From Arabidopsis thaliana (Eukaryota > Streptophyta > Magnoliopsida > Brassicales > Brassicaceae), in the NCBI RefSeq assembly GCF_000001735.4, contig NC_003076.8, positions 22,199,835 to 22,263,834 of the forward strand: DNA of 64,000 bases. Reading direction: 5' to 3'. The notes beneath the pieces are model-generated. The model worked only from the letters and a program-made list of their open reading frames with translations. It made no database searches and had not been told where the DNA came from. Position numbers and translations under genes: made by a program. Each line of letters opens with the position of its first letter. Position 1 is the first letter of the stretch. This document shows positions 24,003 through 34,142 of the stretch, one piece after another.

Positions 24003-25675
24003 TTATGATTTCCAATACATGACATAGCCTTTTCCCGTTGCGGCCTCCTCATCAGGGTCTCTTTCCGTATCTATCTTCCTTAAGATGTGTTTGGCCAGCT
24101 TAAACCATAGAAAAACATACATACCTCCTCGCATGACGATAGAAATACCAAGAGTGGTATAGAGTAACCATTTGGTTCCTTCAAAATGAGGTAAAATGAT
24201 CCATCCCACTGCGACATAGGAAGTTGCCAGGGCAGCCACAGAGACTGACATCATTTTATGTGTTATAACCAAGACATTCTTGAGTGATTTTGGCTTGAAA
24301 GGAATAATGCTGACCAGAAGAATGACGATCCATAATGATGTAAACAACGCGATGCTATTGCTTACATAGAAGATCTTGAAAGCTACTGTTTTTGCCGCAA
24401 CTGATTTCCCTTTCGAGGAAGTACTCTCTTGATAGATGCCACCAGGAGGGTTCATCCCCACTGCGAAAGTAACCGATGCAATCAAGATGGCGACAACCGT
24501 GATTGTATTCCTCGCATTTTGCAAAGCCTCTGAATGCATCACACTTTCCTCTTTGTGACTCTCGCCACCAAACTTTAATGCGATAGATGGGAAATTTGCA
24601 TCATCTTTATCGAGAAGATCAACCGCTGCAAGACCCTGTATGTTCTTGGCTTTGGTATGTATTTTTGTTTCATTGATGATGTACTCCGCTAGCTGTATTA
24701 ATTGTTATGTTCAAACAAACTCCATTATTTTTATGTATTTAAATAGTGTATATGCTAACTCTTACTTATGTAATACTTTGAAACGAAAAAATAAGCTGAA
24801 ATCTAAATTCAATTGAGTTTGGAAGGAGCAATCTCTTTTAGGAATCGGAGAGTAGGCTCAAAACCAATTATCAATGAGTTGATTAATCCATAAATCTTTT
24901 ATACAGTTATAGAAATATATATCTCAATTTTCAATGTGTGATTATAATAGTATCTAAAACACGTTATCTCTAAAACCCTAATTTTGAACTTTGGAAAAAA
25001 CGACTCAACATCGAGATTTCGAAAAGATCGATACAAACACAAAATGGAAAATGAATGAGATCGAGGAAAAACTCACGGAAGTAGAGCCTAAAGAGGCGGC
25101 AGTGTGAAGTACTGTGTTTCCATATTTATCCGGCTTGTAGAGAAGTTTTTCTAGGTGGACTTTCTGTGCCATGAACTTGAATGCTTTGAGATTTTTGTGT
25201 CTCACAGCTAGATGGAAGACTGTTTCGTTATGTGGTTGTGTGAGTATATCGAAAGATGAAGGAGTCTTGTGGCTAAAGACCTTGAGGATTTTGATCGAGT
25301 TACTGACTGCCGCACAGTGCAAAGGCGTCAAGCCATCATTGTTCACCAGTTCTGCAAGTTTGAGGTCATTTTCTACTTCTGAGATATCATCTAATGGCGT
25401 TGACTTCTCTCCAAACTCTAACATTTGCGTCCCCAAGTAGCAGCCAAATGGATAGGAGTGTTGCCATTATCGTCAGTGGAACATACTAGGGAAGGGCAGA
25501 TCCCAATTATCGTCTTGGCGAATTCCTGGTGCCCTATCTTTGTGACTAGGTGCAACACCGATTCTCCATTGTTCTCCTTGTCTCTTTCCTCTATCACAGA
25601 CGGTTTCTCTTGTATCAACTGATTGAAAGTGGCCTCGTCATTTTTGCGGATGGCATTGAAAATTGGTGGAGTCAT
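24003..25675 (-). CDS. Ankyrin-repeat/PGG-domain membrane protein, internally deleted and probably frame-broken (At5g54700-type)
   Basis: Minus strand. The first coding block starts at ATG 25675 (MTPPIFNAIRKNDEATF) and carries ankyrin units up to HLAATWG near 25433. The reading frame then shifts, and ankyrin sequence resumes in another frame from about 25424 (VNNDGLTPLHCAA...) to a donor at 25077. The last exon (24692-24003) holds the PGG domain: ARNTITVVAILIASVTFA, MNPPGG and four predicted membrane helices, ending MYWKS. Proteins of this family (ACD6/ITN1-like) sit in membranes with ankyrin repeats in the cytosol. Compared with the neighbouring paralogue, about 90-130 codons plus an intron are missing at the frame break, so this looks like a deletion that fused two exons out of frame. 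A rescue by unusual splicing cannot be excluded. Confidence 0.75.
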
Positions 25676-27385
25676 CTTTCCAGTGGAATGAGGAAAGTTT
25701 GGTCTTTAGATCGTGTTCCTAGCTAGAGAGATAAATTTGTAAGTTTAAGTGTGGCTAAGTGGTTTCTTATGTTTTTTAGTTCGTTATACATTGATTCTCT
25801 TATGGTTCCTTTAAATAGCACGCTTAAGGGTCAACCACTCCTCTCGTCGTCGTAGAAGCATTCAAACAAGCCAAGTTAGTTCTCTTTAAAAAAGAAAACT
25901 TGTAGCTTTACTCTAACTTGTGTATTAGTTTATGGATGATAAACAAAGTCAATGACTGAATTGCATAATTTTATGTTTTAACGCAGATAGTACGAACGTA
26001 CGTAACCAGTATTAGTTTATATATATAGCAGCAAAATGAAAGATCTATCACGGATTGATTGTCTGTAACTTTCCTATCCATGCACATAAAGGAAAATACA
26101 AATTTTTGTTAATTATAAAATATAATAATCTATAGGCCAATATATTATCGTGTCACTCTCACCGTCATGTTCTATCATCATTAATTCTCACTTAACCAAT
26201 CGTAGATTTTTATTTTTTTTGGAGGACGTCGAAGATCTTATTCATTTTTTTCATCTCCCTTATTAAAAACAAGAGAATCTCTTGACTTTGTAAAAACAAA
26301 TTCTTCTCCAACAAGCCAACAAGTTTTGTTGTTTTACTCTATAAGGGTATATTCCACAAAACAACCAATTTTTATGATTAATATTGAATTTGACACTTAA
26401 AAGACAATTTCGCATGTTTTTCCGAACCTACATAAAAAGTTAATTTATTGATGAGAATCCATCATGAGATGTCAAGACATCCAAAACCCACTTTTCAATG
26501 CACAAGATCTAATTTTGTAATGAGACATCGGTTTAACTCGACTATGATGTTTCAAACTTTCTTGCCAATCCACTGATAAAAAAAAGTGATTCCTAATTTT
26601 TAAAAGAAAAGAACATTATTTAAAACCGCGTATGTTATTTTTTTACCAGATTGTATATACATTGCCAAAAGACACTCGTGATACAAGGAAAGTTCTGTAT
26701 AATTCATATTTGCTTTGGTCCCAACCGTATCAACCAAAAAATGTGGGCCTCGTCATGTTCTATCATATTCATTCAACCAGTCGTTGTTCTTGTACAGTAC
26801 ACAATGAAATCGTTTTAAAATTAGTTCCTAACACCCAAACATTATATTTGGTCGCCGTCGTCGCGATTGAGCAACTACGAAACGAACAATATTTAGTGTT
26901 GTCGCTAACGAGTGTCCACCGAACATGACACGTTTATAAAATATTTTTAAAATTCTGATTGGTTTATGCTTCTGTTGCCGTGTGTACTCGTCATACAAGG
27001 AAATTTCTGTAGAATGTTTGCTTGGAATGGTCCCTAGTTTTTTTTTTTTTTTTGCTAAAAGGTTAATATCATTAGATGAACGAATAGGTGTTACAAAAAA
27101 TAGAGAACCTAAAACAGAGATGACCCGTGCCAAAAAAAAGATTATAAAAAACAGGGGGCATTAGGAAAACACAAATTAAGAATGGTCCCTAGCTGGCATC
27201 AACCAAAAAGTGTAGGCCACTGGGCCTCGTGTTGTTCTAACGTCTTCCTATAGAATGCTTGCATGTCCCTACCGCATTAACCAAGATATGCTTCTAACAA
27301 AATCCATCTTCCTTATCATGCATCTAATTAATTAGCCTAACCGAAATTTAAACAAACATACCGCCTAACGTCAAGCCAGCGATAG
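25676..27385. other. Intergenic region within the ankyrin cluster
   Basis: About 1.7 kb. Degenerate copies of a cgtcatgttctatcat...aaccaatcgt segment recur near 26150 and 26750, and the sequence around 26660-26750 resembles 26980-27050 plus 27200-27260, so the region has undergone local duplication. It contains the small retroposon listed separately. The open frames 26632-26928 and 26828-27133 are antisense to each other and not gene-like. Confidence 0.5.
27038..27179 (-). mobile_element. 5'-truncated LINE-type retroposon with poly(A) and 13-bp target-site duplication
   Basis: A run of 16 T (27038-27053) is the poly(A) tail of an element lying on the minus strand. The 142-bp insert is flanked by the direct repeat gaatggtccctag (27025-27037 and 27180-27192). 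The minus-strand sequence before the tail (tgtaacacctattcgttcat, then an ATGATATTAACC-like end) looks like a plant LINE 3' end. A long duplication, a poly(A) tail and 5' truncation are the signs of target-primed reverse transcription. Confidence 0.82.
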
Positions 27386-27610
27386 CAGAGTAGCATAACG
27401 TCTCCAAAATGTGGTAAAGTGATCGATGATGCCGCCAAATAAGCACTTTCCATGGCTGCTACATCGACCCACATCAGCCGATGAGTGATAACCAATAATT
27501 TCGTAAGTGAAGCCTCCTGCCTCCCTATAAGGTATAATGCTGAGGAGAAGAATGACCATACTCATTGGTATAAACAACGCGATGCTATTGATTATCGAGA
27601 AGTTTTTTAT
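27386..27610 (-). pseudogene. Fragment of a PGG membrane domain
   Basis: The minus-strand translation gives INSIALFIPMSMVILLLSII, then in other frames YEIIGYHSSADV-like and ATLLSLA remnants. These follow the order of the PGG-domain segment of the neighbouring gene (VANNIALFTSLSIVTLLVSI...AHKMMW...WITVPH). There are several frame changes, no MNPPGG and no ankyrin part. It is probably the left-over end of a deleted family member. Confidence 0.75.
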
Positions 27611-27830
27611 GATGGTTGATTGACAATTGACCCATCAGCTAAAATAGCGCGCGTTAACATTAGTGACAACTGACAACAGTAACAAAAACCAATAAAATCC
27701 CTTATTAATTTATATATAAATGACAATCCAGTGGCAACATTGAATATATAAAAAGTGACTATATCTCGGAATATCATAATATCATATAAATATGTGCGTG
27801 GAAAAAAATAAAAATAAAAATAGTCATATT

Positions 27831-30800
27831 TCAAAACCAATAGCAGCCGACATCACCAGCGGCTTCCATGTCCAAGGTCGTACTTGGGGTTTTCCCGTGA
27901 GACTGGTTACGTCTCAATTTATCCTTCTTCAAAATGTGTTTAACCATCATAAATGACACATACACAAACATACTTCCTAGCGCAACGCTAGCGATAGCAG
28001 AAGTGGTGTAGACTAACCATTTAGATCCCTCGTTATGTGGCACAGTGATCCATGCCGATGCAGCATAAGCAGTTGCCATGGATGCCACGGCCAACCACAT
28101 CATCTTATGTGCTATGACCACACACATCTTCAGTGCTTTCGTTCTATAGGATATAATGCTGACCAGAAGAGTGACGATACTTAGTGATGTAAACAAAGCA
28201 ATGTTGTTTGCTACCGAGAAGATCTTAAAAGCCAATGTTCTCCCTGCGGTTGCTTTCCCGATGAAGGGTCCGTCTTGGTGGACACCACCAGGAGGGTTTA
28301 TCCCGCATGTGAAAGCAACCGATGCAATCAAGACAGCGACAATAGTAATAGTGTTCCTTGCGTTCTGTAGACTCTCTGAATGCATTTCACGTTCCTTGTT
28401 TCTAGGATCTCTACCTTCTCTTAGCAAATCCATCGCACGACTTTCAGAACTTAACTTCTCCCCATTGTTTGTGTTTCGGATGAGTTCTACAGGTTCATGT
28501 GCAAATTTAACATACCTCGCAGGGCGTTGAATTTTTTCTGCTTCATCCCGGAACCATAGAGAGAGTAGAGGAAAGTCTACACCCTCTTTGTCGATTAGGT
28601 CAACGGCTGCAAAACCTTTCTTGTTTTTCAAGGTGACATCAATTGTTGTTTCCGAAAGAATGTGGCGTACTAGCTGTAATAAACATGAAATTTAATTAGT
28701 TGCTAATAAATTTAGCTCTGAATCATGAGAATTAAGAGAGAAAAAAAATGAACTGTAAAATACTCTCTCTATTCCATAAAGAGTGTCATTTTGACATGTT
28801 TCATACAATTGTTTTTTAAAAAACTATGTAAATTTCTACTATACTATTGACAAATACAATAAATAAATTTCTCTTTTTACTTAATAAACTGAAATAATAG
28901 GGATAAAAAAAAGAGATTTAGACTTCAAAACTGCATTGAAAATACAAAACACATTTTGTAAAACAAATAAAACCTTAAAACGACACTTTTAGTAAACTGG
29001 AAGTCCCCAAGGAGTAATAATTTAGAAAAATGAGAAATCTTAGATAGTTTCTCATATTAATTGCAAACTTGCAAATGCCAACAACTACTTTGACTTTGTT
29101 TAGTTTTCTTTTGAGAATTTTCTAATTTCTTAGAGCATCTTATAATGGTTATTCACTTATTATAATGATCTAAACCATTACACCGAAAAAAAAAATGATC
29201 TAAACGACGAGACTCTGTGGTTTCAACACTTAAAACATATTTTCAGTTTCAAATCTCTTGTTGCAACAGAAAAGAATATAGACTTACAGAAGTGGAGTCT
29301 ACGGAGGCGGCAACATGAAGTACAGTGTTGTCCTCTGCGTCGAGGCTGTAAAGAAGTTGGCGTATGTTTGCACTCTGGGCCATGAAGATGAATGCTTTGG
29401 TTTTTTGGTATTTCGCAGCTAAGTGGAAAACTGTTTCGATTGTTCCTTGTGTGGTTATGTTGAAAGACGAAGGAGCCTTGCATAGAAACTCCTTTAGGAT
29501 TTCAACTGAACCGTTTATCACCGCGCGATGCAAAGGGGTCAAACCATCTTTATCCACCTTTTCTGCAATTTCTTGATTAACATCAACATCTAATAGTGTC
29601 CTTGCCATCTCAAGGTTTCCTGATTTGCACGCTTTATGCAATAGCGTCGACTGCTCTTCATCAGCATCAAGAATTAGGTTCGGGAATTTCTCTAGTATGG
29701 AATCTATGATAACTGCAGTGTATATCAACATTAACAAAAGAATCAAAATTTCATTATAGTTATCAAATTATATATCTGCAATTATCCTCCATTTATTTAA
29801 GATATTGCAATTAACATTTCCACGAAATTCTATTAAAATATTTTGCTAAGGTTTGTTTTTTGATTAAATAAAAACATGTTATACCTTGTTGCTGTTCTGA
29901 AAAGGCTGCATTAAGTTCCACCATCGTCATAGAACTCGTTCCTTCTACAAGGATTCTGGCAGAATTAACGTTATTGTTGAGGCATGCTAATATGAATGCT
30001 GTTTGTCCTTGCTTATTAATCTTCATGCACTCTGCTTCTCCGGTCTCCAACATTTTCCAGAGGATATTTATGTTTCCAATTTCAGCAGCTAAATGAAGAG
30101 GAGTGTTTCCGTCGACGTTAGTAACGCTAACGAGTGATGGGCAGAGGTCGATTACCTTCGTCGCATATTCCTCGTTCCTTTGTGTCACGGCTTTATGCAA
30201 TAGCGTCGACTGCTCTTCATCCACATCAAGAACTAGGCTCGGGAATTTCTCCAGCATTTTATCTATGATAACTGTTTATATATTAAAACAAAAAAAACGA
30301 ATGAATATTATCCTCTGTTATTTAATATATTGCAACTAACATTTCTATGAATCTTATCAAAAAAAAAAATATATGAAAAGAAGCAACATGTCCACAAACA
30401 AATTATCATGCGTGGCAAAACAAATTAAGTTATTTTAAAAACACAAATAATTTTTTTGGCTTAGATTTATATTTTGCTTAAATAAAACCATGTTATATAA
30501 CTTTTATCGATGATAATCTTAAACCTGGTTGCTGTCCTGTAAAGGCTGCATCAAGTTCCACCATCGTCATAGACCGCATATTTTCTACGAGGGTAAGTGC
30601 AGCATCGAGGTGATTGTTGAGGCATGCTAATATGAATGCTGTTTGTCCTTGCTTATTAATCTTCATGCAGTCTGCTCTTCCACACCTCAACATTTTCCAG
30701 AGGATACTTTCGTTTCCAATTTCAGCAGCTAAATGAAGAGGAGTGTTTCCGTCGACGTTAGTAACGCTAACGAGTGAAGGGCAGAGGTCAATTATCTTCA

Positions 30801-30911
30801 TCGCATATTCCTCGTTCCTTTGTGTCACGGCTTTATGCAGTATCGTCGACTGCTCTCCATCCACATCAATAACTAGGTTCGGGAATTTCGCTAGTATTCT
30901 ATTTATGAGAA
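27831..30911 (-). CDS. Ankyrin-repeat/PGG-domain membrane protein (At5g54710-type), main body
   Basis: Minus-strand exons 30911-30525, 30271-29885, 29712-29288 and 28673-27831. The first two are both 387 bp (129 codons), start in the same phase and encode near-duplicate ankyrin modules (NVDGNTPLHLAAEIGN...KINKQGQTAFILACLNN). The third adds further ankyrin units (KVDKDGLTPLHRAVINGS). The last holds an acidic linker and the PGG domain (SLQNARNTITIVAVLIASVA, INPPGG, four membrane helices), ending GCYWF. The first listed exon opens in phase 1 with no ATG of its own in frame, and the exon at 33018-32490 ends in the matching phase. One gene of 856 aa spanning 27831-33018 is therefore possible; separate loci are the alternative. 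The family is linked to membrane-based stress and immune signalling (ACD6, ITN1). Confidence 0.85.
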
Positions 30912-31125
30912 CTGTTTATGTTAAAACCAACAAAACGAATCAATATTGTCCTCTATTATTTAATATATTGCTTTTTCTTTTTGTAAAAAATTATTTAATA
31001 TATTGCAACTAACATTTCCACGAATCTTGTAAAAAAAATTAAAATTAAAAGAAGCAACATGTCCACAAACAAATTATCATGAGTGGCAAAACAAATACTG
31101 TTATTTTAAAAACTCAAACTAGATT
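29712..31125 (-). repeat. Tandem ankyrin exon-plus-intron modules (about 640-bp period)
   Basis: Exons 30271-29885 and 30911-30525 have equal length, and their 5' ends are exactly 640 bp apart. Their introns are also alike: the string aagcaacatgtccacaaacaaattatcatg occurs near 30380 and again near 31050. The exon at 33018-32490 carries the same module, with its intron split by an insertion. So whole exon/intron units were duplicated in tandem. All module introns are phase 1, which lets modules be added without breaking the frame. Confidence 0.85.
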
Positions 31126-31127
31126 TT

Positions 31128-32435
31128 AACCCGCAGTATACCGCGGAACGATTTATTTTTTAAAAGTAATATATATTAAAACTTGCAAATTTTATTTTTA
31201 TAAAATATTTCAATTTTACAGTTTATAATTGTTATTAAGTAACGCTATACCACGAATCCATGAGACAATCATGAGACAATTGTTAAAAAACTGAAGTTTT
31301 AACCCCTATTAAAACAGCATACTAATAATATTTTAAAATTTTATAAATATTGATTCAAATACATCTACCATATAACCCAATTCCAAAATAAAACCCGTTC
31401 TGTAATTTTTTAACCCGTCCCGTGATTTTTTTTTTGAAGTAGTAATTTTTAAAATTTAAGAATTATTTTTTTATATATAAAAGTTATGCAAATTGTATCA
31501 TTCTCTAATACATTTATATTTTATAGTTTAATTTTATATATAGTAACATTATACATACCACATAACATTTTTTGGTTTTATATAATCTTTTCTAAATTAG
31601 GATGATTTGATATGTTTAATATTAGTGGTCTTAAAAAATAATAAATTAAAGATTTAACCCGTATTGAAACGTTGGATTAATTATATATTACTTTTTTATT
31701 AATGTTGATTCAAAAACCCGTATCTCCAAATCCGTCTTGCCAAAAAGTCATTTAGTTTATTAATATTAATTTTATTTATGATATGATTCTGAATTATAAT
31801 CTAAACATTTTAGCTAATAACATAGGAGTGCACCATATTTATTTAATAGGGGAATGTATCATATGACCCGAATGCACTTTTACCCAAATACACCAAAAAA
31901 GTCTTGCAGAAATACTATAAAGATAAGAAACGATAGTCGGTTTTGATAGGTATAAGATTAACAAATATATTAGTTAGCTTAAATTAGTTAAAGAATACAA
32001 ATTAAAAAGGTATATTACACTTTATTCGAATATAGTATCAAAACTTATATAACACACAGAGATTTGATAATTTTTTAATTGTTGAATACTTTTTTTTGTG
32101 CTAATTTTTTGTGATTAAGATTTAATTGATTTCGTATATAAAATATTAAATTGTTTTACGAACTTATTTGTTTATAATTTGGTAACAGATAGATATTTGA
32201 ATATTCAGTATATTTTGATTCAGTTTAGGAAATCTTTGATGACCCGTCTTTAGATCCAATAAACCTTATAATTAAGAAATGAATATTGTCGTTAAATGAT
32301 TTTGGTAACATTAATGACATCATTAAAGGATTTTGTTTTTGATTAAATTTTTCTAATAACATTGTCATGTAATTAATTACAAAAATTAAGGTTACTTTTA
32401 AAATGTATTTCCCAAATAATATGGTAGGATAATAT
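31128..32435. mobile_element. TE-like AT-rich insertion splitting a duplicated ankyrin intron
   Basis: Homology between the duplicated module introns stops at about 31127 and resumes at about 32436, leaving about 1.3 kb with no counterpart. The inserted DNA begins ctagattttaacccgcagta and repeats taacccg-type strings (near 31290, 31410, 31650), a style seen in dispersed Brassicaceae repeats. I found no ORF, no clear terminal repeats and no target duplication, so the class is open. Confidence 0.5.
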
Positions 32436-32489
32436 TTTTTTGCTAAAATAAAAACATGTTCTATAACTTATGCGATGATAATTTCAAAC

Positions 32490-33018
32490 CTGGTTGATGT
32501 CTTGAAAAGGCTGCATCAAGTTCCACCATCGTCATAGACCGCATATATTGTAGGAGGGTAAGTGCAACAGCGACGTGATTGTTGAGGCATGCTAATATGA
32601 ATGCTGTTTGTCCTTGCTTATTAATCTTCCTGCAGTCTGCTTCTCCACACCTCAACATTTTCCAGAGGATAAATTCGTTTCCAATTTCGGCAGCTAAATG
32701 AAGAGGAGTGTTTCCGTCGACGTTAGCAACTCTAACGAGTGAAGGGCAGAGGTCGATTATCTTCGTCGCATATTCCTCGTACTCTTCCCTATGCAAAATC
32801 GTCGCATATTCCTCGTAGTCGTATTTATGCTTGTCTGTTTTCTCCAAAATCGATTGATTGGCTTCCAACTGACGTATAAGTCTGGCCTCTACGACTTCAT
32901 CTATCAAATCTAAATTTTTCCGTTGTTTACCTAAGTACTTTCTGATCATCTGACTCCGACTCCTGTCGACCGGTATCTGGTCTGCAATGTCGTCTAGATA
33001 TGATCCGTATAGATTCAT
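32490..33018 (-). CDS. First exon of an ankyrin-repeat gene (At5g54720-type)
   Basis: ATG at 33018 (MNLYGSYLDDIADQIPVDRS) opens 176 codons and a phase-1 donor after HQP at 32490. The N-terminal 90 residues are charged and coil-like. They run into an ankyrin module (NVDGNTPLHLAAEIGNEFIL...CLNNHV) almost identical to those downstream. A small internal duplication (gtcgcatattcctcgta at about 32764 and 32802) replaces the usual DEEQSTLLHKA sequence. If read through the donor, a stop comes at about 32461. It is either a short separate gene or the first exon of the gene at 27831-30911, with a 1.6-kb intron containing the insertion; the phases support the second reading. Confidence 0.7.
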
Positions 33019-33382
33019 TTTCTGTGAGAGATAGAAATGAATATGTGTGTATGGTCTAAGTTCCAATCATTTTGAGGGTTTATTGATATATGTCTCAACT
33101 CTCAAGTCTCAAGTCCACTTGCTTCTCTTTTCCTGAGAGTTTCTTCTACCGTTTGTTCCTGGAAGAAGTCAAACCACAACCACTTGCATCTAACATATTA
33201 AATAGCAGTCCCTTTAAGATGTCAAATGATTTGATTTTTGTTTCTTTAACTATTTTTTTCTTAGGGGATAATATTCAAATGGTTGTGGTTTTTCAAATTG
33301 ATTTTTGATATTAGTGTTTCCAAAAATACATTTTAAAATTTTATAGTCGGTCAAGATTTTGATAAAAGCCAAATATTTTAAG

Positions 33383-33675
33383 ACTTTTTGATGCCAACGC
33401 GGCCGAGTTTTAATTCTCATGGAGATGACAAAGGCGCGGTTGAAGGCAAGTGAGTCGTTAGCCCAAGCATCAACGAATGGTCTGCTGCGGTTGTCGGTGA
33501 AGAGAACCTGGTCAGAGGTGAAGAGTCATTTGCCGTGTTGCAGATTTTTAAAGTAGATGTTGTGAAACTTCCTGGGGCTTACCGGGTCAATGTTAATGAT
33601 GACTTTTGGGTCAACTTTCGTGGGACAAGCCAATTGAAGTTCTTTTGCGTAGGCTTTGTTTAGAGTAGGGTCAAC
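33383..33675 (-). pseudogene. Class III peroxidase 3'-exon pseudogene
   Basis: The minus-strand translation from 33675 reads as the distal part of a secreted plant peroxidase: [18 protein letters not shown], a conserved [19 protein letters not shown] block, [16 protein letters not shown] and [16 protein letters not shown]. An in-frame TGA (33528-33526) follows NLQHGK. The closing KLGRVGIK motif is present but in a shifted frame. The fragment begins at a relic acceptor (CTAG) and lacks the heme-binding distal and proximal histidine exons. It lies alone between the ankyrin cluster and ATG18f. Confidence 0.88.
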
Positions 33676-34142
33676 TAGGTGAGTACGGTTTATAGTCTAT
33701 TCAAGACTATTATTATGGAGAGTCTTGGATAGACTATTATAGTAGAAGTAGTAATGATCGTTATGTTTAAAATAAAATTTCAACATGGCTCGGATTATGT
33801 TTCATCGAGCCATGTTCTTGTAATGGCAGACTAGTTCGTTGGTTCCTCTTTTTTTTCTTGCTTGTTTCTTAAACATACAAAAATTTAGCATGACAAATTT
33901 TTTCTTTCCAAACTTGAATACAAAAGGTGGTAGTAAAATAATGTATTTTTTTTTTAACTATGTTCATGAATCAATGGGCTAATAATATTCTGTAAAAAAA
34001 AAAGAAGAAAAAGTACTAAAGCTATTTACATCTAAAAGATATGTCAATTTTCCTCTTTCTTTTCTATACAATTTTCCAGAGTTATTTTTTTGCTATTCTG
34101 TTGTTGAAGTCGAGTATGTGTGAGAAAAAATAAACCAATCTT
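33676..34142. other. Short intergenic gap 3' of ATG18f
   Basis: Holds the ATG18f 3' UTR (next to its stop at 34143) and AT-rich spacer. The plus-strand frame at 34313-34498 is antisense to the ATG18f last exons. Nothing else is seen. Confidence 0.5.
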
